Source: Labrenzia sp. OB1 (GTDB taxonomy: Bacteria; Pseudomonadota; Alphaproteobacteria; Rhizobiales; Stappiaceae). From it: 64,000 nucleotides of DNA. The notes under the pieces were generated by a model, which did no database searches, was not told the DNA's origin, and saw nothing but the letters and a program-made list of their open reading frames with translations. The translations under genes and the position numbers were made by a program. The DNA lies in the NCBI RefSeq assembly GCF_001624695.1, contig NZ_JSEP01000002.1, forward strand, positions 421,520-485,519. The letters are read 5' to 3'. Positions 52,080-60,431 of this stretch are shown piece by piece; positions within the stretch are counted from its first letter, which is position 1, and each line of letters begins with the position of its first letter.

Positions 52080-52944
52080 AGAGAACCTCCATCAGCTTGG
52101 CGTTGGTGCCGTCGATATCGGCGTTGTAGTCGTCGAGAGAGAAGCGCACGTTCCTGACACGCGGCGCGAAGGTGCCCGCCTGCACGTCTTCCACCGCCCG
52201 GTCGTATTCCTCCCGGTTGATCGGTTTCCATTTGACGATGTCGCCCGGCTTGAAGAACACCATGAAGTCCTTGAGATAGGAGACTTCCTGCTCCGGGTCG
52301 TAGATCGGCATGGGTGTAATGCCGAACATCTGGTAGCCACCGGCGCCGCGCACGGAATAGATGCACGAAAAACATCCGCCATAGCCCACGGTGAGGCGCG
52401 GCGTATCGGTCCGCGGGCGCAGATACTTGGGCACCTCGATCTGCCGCGGGCGGTCAACCATCTGATACAGGAACGGCAGACCGGAGACGAAACCGACCAT
52501 CGAGACGAACCACGGGGCACCAGCATGGGCCTCGATGAATTTGTCGACCGTTTCAAAGCCGTTGATCTCGGCGGCATATTCGATATCGGTCGCGTTCGGA
52601 TCCTGATGGCGCTCGCGGAAGCGCATCAGCGTTTCATGGGTCCAGGGGTCCTGATAGTAGACCGGGATCTCGACAATCCGGGTCTCGAGGACCGGCTCCG
52701 CGCTTTCGGCCGTGGCCTCCAGCTGCTGCAGCCTGGCGAGCAGATCGTCCGGGTGAATGATGTCCGGATTGAACTTGATCTGGAAAGAGGCGTTCGCGGG
52801 ACAGATTTCCGTGACCCCCTCGATATTGGCGTCGCGCACCGCGTTGGTCATGGAGAGACTTACGAAAAAGGCCTCGAGTGACATGGCTTCGTCGACCTCG
52901 ACAAAAATATGCTCGTCGCCTCCGAAAGTGTATCGACAGGTCAT
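52069..52944 (-). CDS. pxpB: PxpB/KipI-family carboxyltransferase subunit
   Basis: 291 residues, longer than the usual 220-240 because of an N-terminal extension of about 90 residues (GGDEHIFVEVDEAMSLEAFF ...). The AHS1/KipI core is clear: PVYYQDPWTHETLM, FVSMVGFVSGLPFLYQMV, VGYGGCFSCIYSVRGAGGYQ and FGITPMPIYDPEQE. With PxpC it forms the 5-oxoprolinase-type subunit pair, or the split carboxyltransferase of urea-carboxylase-like enzymes. Its start overlaps the accC stop (ATGA), tying it to the biotin carboxylase. The N-terminal extension is unassigned and may help dock the partner subunits. Confidence 0.9.
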   Translation of the reverse strand: MTCRYTFGGDEHIFVEVDEAMSLEAFFVSLSMTNAVRDANIEGVTEICPANASFQIKFNPDIIHPDDLLARLQQLEATAESAEPVLETRIVEIPVYYQDPWTHETLMRFRERHQDPNATDIEYAAEINGFETVDKFIEAHAGAPWFVSMVGFVSGLPFLYQMVDRPRQIEVPKYLRPRTDTPRLTVGYGGCFSCIYSVRGAGGYQMFGITPMPIYDPEQEVSYLKDFMVFFKPGDIVKWKPINREEYDRAVEDVQAGTFAPRVRNVRFSLDDYNADIDGTNAKLMEVLYAD

Positions 52945-54335
52945 AAGGCTTTGCCTCCTTGTTGCGCGATGAGTTCGGGATTTTCTTCAAGCCACGATTC
53001 AAGCCAGCGGGTATGAACCTCGTTGCAACGCAGGTCGTCGCTCTCCAGCAGGGCTTCGAACAGGGGAGCCGTTGTCGGCAGTCCTTCTATCCTGAGTTCG
53101 CCGAGCGCACGCTTCAACCGCCGAAGGGCGGCCTCCCGGTCGTCAGCCCAGACAATCAGCTTGCCGAGCAGCGAGTCGTAGAAGGGCGGAATGGCGTAGC
53201 CGGGATAAAGCATGTGATCGAAGCGCACGCCGGGCCCGTCGGGCGTCAGCAATTCGCCGACGACACCGGGAAACGGCATGAAATTGTTCGCGGGATCTTC
53301 CGCGTTCAACCGAACCTCGATTGCGTGACCGGAGCGCCTGATCTGATCCTGGGTCGATTGAAGAGCGGCACCCCCGGCGATGGCGATCATCTGCGCCACA
53401 AGATCTGTGCCGCAGATCATCTCGCTGACGGGATGTTCGACCTGAATACGGGTATTCATCTCGATGAAATAGAAATCGCCGCTCTTGTCGTCATACAGAT
53501 ACTCAATGGTGCCCGCGCCGCGGTAGTTGACCGCCTTCGCCAGAGCGACAGCGGACCGGCACAACTCATCCCGGACCTCGTCGGAAAGAGCTGCCGAGGG
53601 CGCCTCTTCCCAGACCTTCTGACGTCTGCGTTGCAGGGAGCATTCCCGATCGAAGAAATGAACGACGTTCTTTCCGTCGCCGAGCACCTGAACCTCGATG
53701 TGGCGCGCCCGCTCGATCACCTTTTCGATATAGATACCGCCGTCACCGAACGCCGCGCTGGCTTCCGATGAGGCCTGCGGTGCGAGCGACCTGAATTCGG
53801 CAGTGTCGCGGGCAATGCGAATGCCGCGCCCGCCGCCACCGGCCGCAGCCTTGATCATGACCGGGAAACCGATCTGCGCGGCCAGGTCAGCCGCCACGTC
53901 CATGTCGTCGATCACACCGTCGCTGCCGGGAACCGTCGGAACGCCCGCTTTCTTCGCCTCCGAACGGGCTGCCGCCTTGTCCCCCATCAGGCGGATCGTG
54001 TCGCCGGAGGGGCCGACGAAAACGAGCCCCGCAGCCGCAACCGCATCTGCGAAATCGGCATTCTCGGCGAGAAATCCGTAGCCGGGATGCACGGCGTCGG
54101 CGCCTGTTTCGGCTGCGGCTTTCAGGATGGCGCTGACATCCAGATAGGACTTTGCAGCTTGCGGCGGGCCGATATTCACCGCCTCATCGGCCATCTGCAC
54201 CGCGCGGCTGTCCGTGTCGGCCTCGCTGTGCACCTGGACCGTGACGATGCCCAGGTCGCGCGCGGCGCGAATGATGCGCACCGCGATCTCGCCACGATTT
54301 GCGATCAGCAGCTTGTTGATGTTGCCCTTGGTCAC
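52941..54335 (-). CDS. accC: Biotin carboxylase
   Basis: 464 residues from GTG 54335 (GAGG five bases upstream, seven-base gap to accB stop); an alternative TTG at 54359 overlaps accB. Complete biotin carboxylase: KLLIANRGEIAVRIIRAARD, HPGYGFLAENADFADA, ATP-grasp loop MIKAAAGGGGRGIRI, RECSLQRRRQKVWEEAPS, IEMNTRIQVEHPVSE and IEVRLNAEDP. It uses ATP and bicarbonate to carboxylate biotin on a carrier protein. The housekeeping acetyl-CoA carboxylase copy is presumably elsewhere. This one sits between a minimal carrier and pxpBC, which implies a dedicated carboxylase. Confidence 0.95.
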   Translation of the reverse strand: MTKGNINKLLIANRGEIAVRIIRAARDLGIVTVQVHSEADTDSRAVQMADEAVNIGPPQAAKSYLDVSAILKAAAETGADAVHPGYGFLAENADFADAVAAAGLVFVGPSGDTIRLMGDKAAARSEAKKAGVPTVPGSDGVIDDMDVAADLAAQIGFPVMIKAAAGGGGRGIRIARDTAEFRSLAPQASSEASAAFGDGGIYIEKVIERARHIEVQVLGDGKNVVHFFDRECSLQRRRQKVWEEAPSAALSDEVRDELCRSAVALAKAVNYRGAGTIEYLYDDKSGDFYFIEMNTRIQVEHPVSEMICGTDLVAQMIAIAGGAALQSTQDQIRRSGHAIEVRLNAEDPANNFMPFPGVVGELLTPDGPGVRFDHMLYPGYAIPPFYDSLLGKLIVWADDREAALRRLKRALGELRIEGLPTTAPLFEALLESDDLRCNEVHTRWLESWLEENPELIAQQGGKAL

Positions 54336-54342
54336 AGCGGCC

Positions 54343-54582
54343 TCAATCAAGCTCGACAATCGGTTGACCGGCCATCACCGGTTCGTTGTCGCCGATTGGA
54401 AACCCTGAAATCGTACCGTCGGCATCGGCCTTGATTTCATGAAATGTCTTCATCACCTCGACAATGCCGACCGTATCGCCCTTGGACACTATGTCCCCCA
54501 CCTCCTTGAAAGGCGGCTGATCGGGCGAGGGTTTGCGGTAAAAGGTTCCCGGTATTGGGGACTTGATCTCATGTGTGGCCAT
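54343..54582 (-). CDS. accB: Minimal biotin carboxyl carrier protein
   Basis: 79 residues from ATG 54582, with AGGAG eight bases upstream. Only a biotinyl domain: SPIPGTFYRKPSPDQPPF, GDIVSKGDTVGIVEVMKTFH, with Lys45 in EVMK the biotinylation site, and a flanking ADGTISGFPIGDNEPV. The typical AccB N-terminal Ala/Pro-rich linker is missing, so it is about half the usual length. This short stand-alone carrier is typical of dedicated carboxylases. It is immediately upstream of accC. Biotin ligase must act on it in trans. Confidence 0.92.
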   Translation of the reverse strand: MATHEIKSPIPGTFYRKPSPDQPPFKEVGDIVSKGDTVGIVEVMKTFHEIKADADGTISGFPIGDNEPVMAGQPIVELD

Positions 54583-54600
54583 CGGGTTATCTCCTTCTAG

Positions 54601-54626
54601 TTCAGCGGGCTCGTTCAGCGGGCTCG
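54601..54626 (-). repeat. Tandem 13-bp duplication between pxpA and accB
   Basis: TTCAGCGGGCTCG occurs twice in direct succession (54601-54613, 54614-54626), between the pxpA stop and the accB start. Probably a simple slippage duplication; no function can be assigned. Confidence 0.8.
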
Positions 54627-54654
54627 TTCGGCGCACGCGTCACGGGCGCATGTG

Positions 54655-55383
54655 TCAGGCGGCTTCGATCTCCGCGATTGCTCCTTGAACGGCTTTCGCG
54701 ATCCCCACCGCGTCCGGCGTGTCCGAATGGACGCAGACCGTTTCGGCCCGGACAGGCACCGGCTTGCCGTTGATCGACGCGACCATTCCTTCACGAACGG
54801 CCATCTGGACGCGCTTTGCGGCCTGCACCGCGTCGACCGGCTTATGCTCACGTGTGATCAGCAGCCGGCCATCGTCATCGTAGTCGAGATCGGCGAAAAA
54901 TTCGGCCTGAAAACCGACGCCCCTTGCCTTGAAGACTTCCTCGTGGAGGGTTCCCGCAAGTCCGAGCACCGGAACATCGAACACCTGCGCGACATCGGCA
55001 ACGGCCTGGGCTATGGGCTCCATGCGTGCCGCCATTCCATACAGGGCGCCGTGCGGCTTCAGATGCATGAGTTTGAGACCGGCGAACTCGAGAAATCCCT
55101 TGATGGCACCGACCTGGTAAATGATGATGTTCACCATCTCCTCGCGTTCGATCTTCATCTCACGCCGGCCGAAGCCCGGCAGATCCGGCAAGGAGAAATG
55201 CGCCCCGACCTTCACGTCGAACTTGCGCGCCAGTTCGACGGCGCGGCGCATGTGGTTCGGGTCGGAACCATGGAAGCCGCAGGCAATATTCGCTTGCGAG
55301 ATGAACGGCATGATCCCTTCGTCATCGCCCATTTTGTAGAGCCCGTAGCTCTCTCCCATGTCGCAGTTAAGTTCGACCGGCAT
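54655..55383 (-). CDS. pxpA: LamB/YcsF family protein, 5-oxoprolinase subunit A type
   Basis: 242 residues from ATG 55383 (MPVELNCDMGESYGLYKMGD). The LamB/YcsF (PxpA) signatures are NCDMGESYG, ISQANIACGFHGSDPNHMRR, VKVGAHFSLPDLPGFGRREM, LKPHGALYGMAAR, and the C-terminal VCVHSDTPDAVGIAKAV. PxpA is the metal-dependent hydrolase-like subunit that works with PxpBC to open 5-oxoproline to glutamate. Here it is the first enzyme gene after the ABC transporter genes and before accBC, so its substrate may be another lactam or cyclic amide. Confidence 0.93.
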   Translation of the reverse strand: MPVELNCDMGESYGLYKMGDDEGIMPFISQANIACGFHGSDPNHMRRAVELARKFDVKVGAHFSLPDLPGFGRREMKIEREEMVNIIIYQVGAIKGFLEFAGLKLMHLKPHGALYGMAARMEPIAQAVADVAQVFDVPVLGLAGTLHEEVFKARGVGFQAEFFADLDYDDDGRLLITREHKPVDAVQAAKRVQMAVREGMVASINGKPVPVRAETVCVHSDTPDAVGIAKAVQGAIAEIEAA

Positions 55384-55405
55384 TGTTGTTTTTCTCCGTG
55401 ATTTC

Positions 55406-56434
55406 TCAGTCTTTGAGCGATGCGACATACCGCAGGCGGATCTGGTCGGCGATGACGGCCAGGATCAGAAGGGCGCCGAGCACCACCGTCTGCAGGTAGG
55501 ATTCTATGCGGGCCAGGTTCATCCCGTTCTGGACGAGACCGATGAAGAGCGCGCCGAGGATGACATTTTCCAGGCGGCCGACGCCGCCGCGCAGACTGAC
55601 CCCAGCGATGACACAGGCGGCGATCGATTCCAGCGGCATGGCGGAGCCGATATTGGCTTCCCCCGTATCCAGCCGCGCCGTGAGCAACATGCCCGCGACC
55701 GCCGCGAAGAAGGCACACAGGACGTAGGTGAAGAACAGCGTTCCCGCGGTATTGATCCCCGACAGGGACGCAGCCTTCAGATTGCCGCCGACGGCATAGA
55801 AATAGCGGCCCTGCGGTGTGCGGTAGAGGAAGGCATAAAGCGCTGCGATCAGGAGTGCCGCGACATAGACAGGCGCCGGTATTCCCAGGAACACGCCGAA
55901 ACCGAATATGTTTCCGAACTCCATGGGCATGCCGTAAACCGGGACACCGCCGGTCAGATAGAGCGCGATGCCGAAGCCGACGGACGCCATCCCGAGCGAC
56001 ATCATGAAGGGCGATACATTGAAGAAGGCAACGCCGATACCGTTCATGACACCGATTGAAACGCCCGCTGCAATCCCGGCGAAGCAGCCGAGCGCAATCG
56101 CCAGCCCGATCATGTCGGGAAACGCCGCCGCGAAGGCCGCCATCGCCATGGCGCCGACCACGGAAGACAGGGCCAGGATCGTGCCGACCGAAAGATCGAA
56201 GCCACCGGTCAGCAGCGCCAGCATCTGCCCCATGGAAACGATCATCAGGTAGACCGACTGGCGCAGCACATTCATGAGATTTCGCGGTGTCAGAAAATTG
56301 TCCGACATCAGCGTGAAGACAACAAGCGCCACGACAAGCAGGAAGGGCAGAATGCCCAGCTTCACGAAGAGCCGCTTGACGATATCCCCGGCACCGGAGG
56401 ATGGTCGCGCGATCGCGGTTTTACCGGCCATCAA
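55406..56434 (-). CDS. ABC transporter permease (RbsC-like, CUT2/BPD_transp_2)
   Basis: 342 residues, about eight to ten helices. Family features are LNVLRQSVYLMIVSMGQMLA-like (here MNVLRQSVYLMIVSMGQMLA) LLTGGFDLSVGTILALSS and GSAMPLESIAACVIAGVSLR GGVGRLENVILGALFIGLVQ NGMNL. It forms the membrane channel of the transporter served by the ATPase and TorT-like protein. It overlaps the ATPase gene by four bases. Confidence 0.93.
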   Translation of the reverse strand: MMAGKTAIARPSSGAGDIVKRLFVKLGILPFLLVVALVVFTLMSDNFLTPRNLMNVLRQSVYLMIVSMGQMLALLTGGFDLSVGTILALSSVVGAMAMAAFAAAFPDMIGLAIALGCFAGIAAGVSIGVMNGIGVAFFNVSPFMMSLGMASVGFGIALYLTGGVPVYGMPMEFGNIFGFGVFLGIPAPVYVAALLIAALYAFLYRTPQGRYFYAVGGNLKAASLSGINTAGTLFFTYVLCAFFAAVAGMLLTARLDTGEANIGSAMPLESIAACVIAGVSLRGGVGRLENVILGALFIGLVQNGMNLARIESYLQTVVLGALLILAVIADQIRLRYVASLKD

Positions 56435-57981
56435 GCAGCCTCCCTTTCAAAAAAATGCGCCAGAACATTTTCCTCGGTGAGCTGCCCGGCCGTGAGTTCG
56501 GCCTGGATGCGTCCGCGATAGAAAACATAAGCCCGCGAGGTGAGATGCAGGACCTCGGGAAGATCGGAGGAAATGAGCACGATTGCCGTTCCCTGCTTTG
56601 CAAGTTCAACGATGAATTCGTAAATCGAGGCGCGCGTTCCCACATCGACACCCACCGTCGGTTCGTCGAACACAATCAGGTCGTAGGAACGCGTCAGGCT
56701 GCGCGCGAGCATCGCCTTTTGCTGATTTCCGCCGGAAAAATGATCGACCGCCCGTTCGATGCGTGGCGGTGACAGGTTCAGCCTCTCCGCCAGACCGGAC
56801 ACAGCCCGCGCCTCCCCGGACCTGTCCATCCAGAGCCCGTTGGAAAACGGCGCGATGTCGAGCGATGCCAGCGACACGTTTTCGCGCACCGACCGCATCA
56901 TCATCAGGCCTTCCTTGCGCCGGTCGGCAGGCAGGTAGAGAAAACCTGCGCGAATGCTGTGTCGCGGCGGTTTGCCGGTAATATCCGCGCCGTTCAGCTG
57001 CACGCTCCCGCTTTCGATCTGTAAGGCGCCGAAACAGGCCTGCAGCAATTCCGATTTGCCCGACCCCACCAGGCCGGCCATGCCGACGATCTCGCCGGCG
57101 CGAACCTCCACCGAAGCCGCGCGAACCGCGTCGCCGGCCGTGCTCAGATCCTTGACCTGCAGCACCTGCCGGCCCGGTTCGCCAAGATCGAGTTCGGGGA
57201 AAATGCTGCCGACGACGCGTCCGGTCATCAACCGGACAAGGTCGTCCTCCGACGTCGCCCTGGCATCCACCGTGTCAATGTAGCGGCCATCGCGCAGGAC
57301 GGTGATCCGGTCGCCGATGCGGCGGATTTCTGCCATCCGGTGGGTGATATAGACGATACCGACGCCACGCTTGGTGAGCTGGGCGATCAGGTCGAACAGA
57401 TGGTCCGTCTCGTGACTGGTGAGCGAGGCCGTCGGCTCGTCGAGAATGAGGACGGACAGATCGGAACGGAACGCCTTGGCGATTTCCACCATCTGCTGCT
57501 CGGCGCGCGTGAGATGGTCGACACGCTGACGGGGGTTCAGGTTGAAGCCCAGTTCGTCCAGAATGGCCCTGGCCTCGCGGCGGATGCGGTCCTTGTCGAT
57601 AAATCCGCGGTTTGTAGGCTCTCCACCCAGGAAGAGGTTTTCCTCAACCGTCATTTGCGGAATGAGCGAGAATTCCTGGAAAACGGCAGAAATTCCGATT
57701 TCACGTGCATCGTGCACGGAATGCAGTTGCTGCGCTTCACCGCGCAGGAAGATCTCTCCGGCGGTGGGTTGATTGGCTCCTGCGAGGATCGAGATCAGCG
57801 TCGATTTGCCGGCGCCGTTTTCGCCGAAAACAACATGAACCTCGCCTGGGCGGAGTTCGAAATTCACCTGGTCCAGCGCCGTGACGCCGGGATATTCCTT
57901 GGTCAGGTTTTTCGCTTCCAGCAAGGGGGATGCAGCCGCTGGCTGCATCCTGTCTTGAGCGGGCGTTTGCCGGTTCGACAT
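56431..57981 (-). CDS. ABC transporter ATPase with two nucleotide-binding domains (RbsA-like)
   Basis: 516 residues, two tandem ABC domains, the CUT2 sugar-type layout. The first has Walker A FGENGAGKSTLISIL, LTRAEQQMVEIAKAF (signature, degenerate) and LSVLILDEPTASLT. The second has MAGLVGSGKSELLQACFG, FSGGNQQKAMLARSL and DLIVFDEPTVGVDVGTRA. This pattern is the same as in RbsA and XylG. It energises import of the ligand captured by the TorT-like protein. Confidence 0.94.
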   Translation of the reverse strand: MSNRQTPAQDRMQPAAASPLLEAKNLTKEYPGVTALDQVNFELRPGEVHVVFGENGAGKSTLISILAGANQPTAGEIFLRGEAQQLHSVHDAREIGISAVFQEFSLIPQMTVEENLFLGGEPTNRGFIDKDRIRREARAILDELGFNLNPRQRVDHLTRAEQQMVEIAKAFRSDLSVLILDEPTASLTSHETDHLFDLIAQLTKRGVGIVYITHRMAEIRRIGDRITVLRDGRYIDTVDARATSEDDLVRLMTGRVVGSIFPELDLGEPGRQVLQVKDLSTAGDAVRAASVEVRAGEIVGMAGLVGSGKSELLQACFGALQIESGSVQLNGADITGKPPRHSIRAGFLYLPADRRKEGLMMMRSVRENVSLASLDIAPFSNGLWMDRSGEARAVSGLAERLNLSPPRIERAVDHFSGGNQQKAMLARSLTRSYDLIVFDEPTVGVDVGTRASIYEFIVELAKQGTAIVLISSDLPEVLHLTSRAYVFYRGRIQAELTAGQLTEENVLAHFFEREAA

Positions 57982-58001
57982 TGTTTTGCCGCCGCCTTCG
58001 C

Positions 58002-59075
58002 CTACTGGACCGAGAAGACCGGGCGGAACCCGTTCGGAGCCAGCGTCGACGAGGGGTCGAATTCGCCGTGATTTTCCTCCGTCACGACATAGAGCGCCGG
58101 ACCGACATGTTTCAGGTAGTCCTCACCTTCCAGAATGCGCACGGCCTGATCGACGGCGATGCGGCCCTGGACAACGGTTGAATCCGTCGGTGCGGCAAGG
58201 ATCTGACCGCGGGCGATGCCCTGATCGACGCCCGGAGTGTAGTAGTAGGAAACCACCTTGACCTGATCCGTCAGCCCGCGTGCGCGCAGGATCGGCACCG
58301 CCGCCTCGGCGGTGACCGCCGTCCCGACGATGTAGTCGAGGTCCGGATAGGCTTCGAGCGTGTCCTCGACAAGCTTGGCCTGGGCCTCCTTGCCCGTGTC
58401 GCCGTATTTGGTGTCGACCAGTTCAAGCGCGCTGCCCTCGATCGCGCCCTGGAAACCCGTGTTGCCGGCCTCGACCCAGCCGGCGCCGGCCGGTCCGGGG
58501 AACCACGCCACCTTGGCGGCGGTGCCACCCCCGGGGTGAAGGGATGCCAGGAAGGCACCGGCCTTGGCGCCCATCTCGCCGAAGGAGACCAGCGACTTGG
58601 CCGACAGCTTGTCGGAGGACATGCCGTTGATCACGTCGATGACGGGGATGTTCTTGGCGGCCAGTTCCGCCACCACATTGTTCAGTCCGTCAAAGGAGAT
58701 GGCGCCGATGATCACGGCGTCCGCGCCTGCCGAGACGCAATCCTCGATCTGGGAAATCTGCTTGTTGAGCTCGGTGTAGCCACCGGCTTCCACGACGTTC
58801 ACCTTGACGCCGATGCGCTTGGCTTCCTCGGTAACGCCGTAATCGACGCCGAGCCAATAGGCGTCCTTCATGTGCGGAAAGGACACGCACAGGTCCCATG
58901 GCTTCGATGCCTTGGCGAGCGGTGCATAGTCCACCGACGAGCGCGGGCTTGCCATATCGAAAGGCGGGTCCCAGACCTCGACGGAATAGGGGAACCAGTC
59001 CTCGGCCGATGCTCCGCCAGTGGTGACGAATGCGATGGCCGCTGACGCGGTCACGAGTTTGATCAGATGCTTCAT
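58002..59075 (-). CDS. TorT-like periplasmic substrate-binding protein
   Basis: 357 residues from ATG 59075, with AGGAGG eight bases upstream. A signal peptide (residues 1 to about 23) leads into a type I periplasmic-binding protein. The opening resembles TorT of the TMAO-respiration regulatory system rather than sugar-binding proteins: DYAPLAKASKPWDLCVSFPH MKDAYWLGVDYGVTEEAKRI, VVEAGGYTELNKQISQIEDC, VSAGADAVIIGAISFDGLN. Here it is linked to a permease/ATPase pair, so it is probably a transport protein for a small cyclic amide or amine. First gene of the operon, opposite the LysR regulator at 59407. Confidence 0.85.
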   Translation of the reverse strand: MKHLIKLVTASAAIAFVTTGGASAEDWFPYSVEVWDPPFDMASPRSSVDYAPLAKASKPWDLCVSFPHMKDAYWLGVDYGVTEEAKRIGVKVNVVEAGGYTELNKQISQIEDCVSAGADAVIIGAISFDGLNNVVAELAAKNIPVIDVINGMSSDKLSAKSLVSFGEMGAKAGAFLASLHPGGGTAAKVAWFPGPAGAGWVEAGNTGFQGAIEGSALELVDTKYGDTGKEAQAKLVEDTLEAYPDLDYIVGTAVTAEAAVPILRARGLTDQVKVVSYYYTPGVDQGIARGQILAAPTDSTVVQGRIAVDQAVRILEGEDYLKHVGPALYVVTEENHGEFDPSSTLAPNGFRPVFSVQ

Positions 59076-59198
59076 ATTTGCGCCTCCTGATGTCTGCGGG
59101 TCTTCATGACCCGATCTGCCGACCGCCACCGGAGGGACGGTGAAAGAATGAAAGAACGCGCAGGCGTGTTTGTAAAATACGATTATCAGGTATATATT

Positions 59199-59213
59199 TT
59201 CTGATTTTCAGAA
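59199..59213. promoter_or_regulatory. Perfect palindrome in the divergent torT-like / lysR promoter region
   Basis: TTCTGATTTTCAGAA is a perfect 15-bp inverted repeat. Further TCAGA-type half-sites occur in this 331-bp AT-rich region (about 59291, 59350, 59387, 59395). They are candidates for binding by the LysR regulator at 59407. Confidence 0.5.
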
Positions 59214-59406
59214 CATTAAACTGCAAAATATGGGCACGCCTACAAACTAATCACAAGAGAGCCCAATTTTTGATAAACTCAATATTTTCAGATGGCTGAT
59301 GACGCGAGTTTTCGTTTTTTAAAATTAAATCGACCGGTTTTGTAAATTGATCAGATATAATAATGACAAGACCTCATCTGCAAATCAGATAAAGAATATC
59401 AGAAAA

Positions 59407-60318
59407 ATGAATGAACCTTCCCTCCGCCAGATCCGCTATTTCATAGCCGTTGCGAATATGGGTCAGGTCTCCCGTGCGGCGGTGGAGCTGAACGTTTCCC
59501 AATCCGCCGTCACCACGGCCATAAAACACCTGGAGGACATCGTCGGGGTGCCGCTTTTCGATCGTCACGCCGGCGGCATGACACTGACATTCGAGGGCAA
59601 TATTTTTCTCGACCACGGCAGACGGGTGACGGCTGCCGTCCAGGAGGCGGTGCAGTCGCCGCGACGGTCGCGCGAGACGGTCAAGGGAACCTTGCGCCTC
59701 GCCATGACCTATACGGTCGCGGGCTATTACATCCCCCCCTATCTGGAGCGCTTCAGCCAGGCCTTCCCGCGTGTGAAGCTCCAACTGACCGAAGCGCCGA
59801 GAACAGCCATAGAAGACGGGCTGGTATCGGGCACCTTCGATCTGGCGGTGATGCTGACATCGAACATCCTGGACCAGGAAGGCCTGGCGTATGACACCCT
59901 GCTGCAGTCCCGGCGCCGTCTCTGGGTGTCGTCCCAACATCCCCTTCTGGAGCGGCCCTCCGTCAGCCTCTCCGATGTGGCGAACGAACCTTACATCATG
60001 CTGACGGTGGACGAGGCCTCCAACACGGCCCAGCGCTACTGGAACCGCACGAGTTATCGCCCGGGCACCAAATTCCGGACCTCCTCGGTCGAAGCGGTCC
60101 GGTCCATGGTCGCCGGTGGAATGGGCGTCACGATCCTGTCCGACATGGTCTACCGGCCCTGGTCCCTGGACGGGCGAAGGGTGGAGGTGATTTCCCTGTC
60201 CGATGCGATCCCGACGATGGATGTCGGCCTCGCCTGGGCGGCGAGCATCGACCAGCAGCCCGCCGTGGCCGCTTTCCGGGAGTTCATGCATCTTGGCGAG
60301 GAACAGCATGTGCGGTGA
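59407..60318 (+). CDS. LysR-family regulator of the adjacent carboxylase operon
   Basis: 303 residues from ATG 59407. The N-terminal helix-turn-helix is PSLRQIRYFIAVANMGQVSR AAVELNVSQSAVTTAIKHLE and the effector domain runs from GTLRLAMTYTVAGYYIPPYL to SIDQQPAVAAFREFMHL. It is divergent from the TorT-like/ABC/Pxp/Acc operon with a 331-bp AT-rich gap containing a perfect palindrome; this is the usual arrangement of a LysR activator with its target. The effector is unknown but likely the operon's substrate or an intermediate. Confidence 0.92.
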   Translation: MNEPSLRQIRYFIAVANMGQVSRAAVELNVSQSAVTTAIKHLEDIVGVPLFDRHAGGMTLTFEGNIFLDHGRRVTAAVQEAVQSPRRSRETVKGTLRLAMTYTVAGYYIPPYLERFSQAFPRVKLQLTEAPRTAIEDGLVSGTFDLAVMLTSNILDQEGLAYDTLLQSRRRLWVSSQHPLLERPSVSLSDVANEPYIMLTVDEASNTAQRYWNRTSYRPGTKFRTSSVEAVRSMVAGGMGVTILSDMVYRPWSLDGRRVEVISLSDAIPTMDVGLAWAASIDQQPAVAAFREFMHLGEEQHVR

Positions 60319-60367
60319 TGCCGGTCTTTTCTTTTTTCTCCCTTTTTGACTCCTTTTTCCCGGGCAC

Positions 60368-60395
60368 TGTCGGCTAAGGTCACCTGCGGACGTTC
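60368..60395 (+). promoter_or_regulatory. ECF42-type promoter of the YCII-sigma operon
   Basis: TGTCGG-N16-ACGTTC lies 37 bp before the YCII start, close to the ECF42-type promoter (-35 TGTCGA-like, -10 CGTC-like) as I recall it. Autoregulation by the downstream sigma factor is expected. A near copy is found at 48064. Confidence 0.65.
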
Positions 60396-60431
60396 CTTGA
60401 GTATCGCGCCCAGGACACCGGAGGATCCGAC

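Noticed and set aside
54601..54626. Regulatory tandem repeat between pxpA and accB
   Set aside because: Two copies of a 13-bp unit in a short intercistronic gap are most simply explained by slippage; nothing supports a regulatory role.
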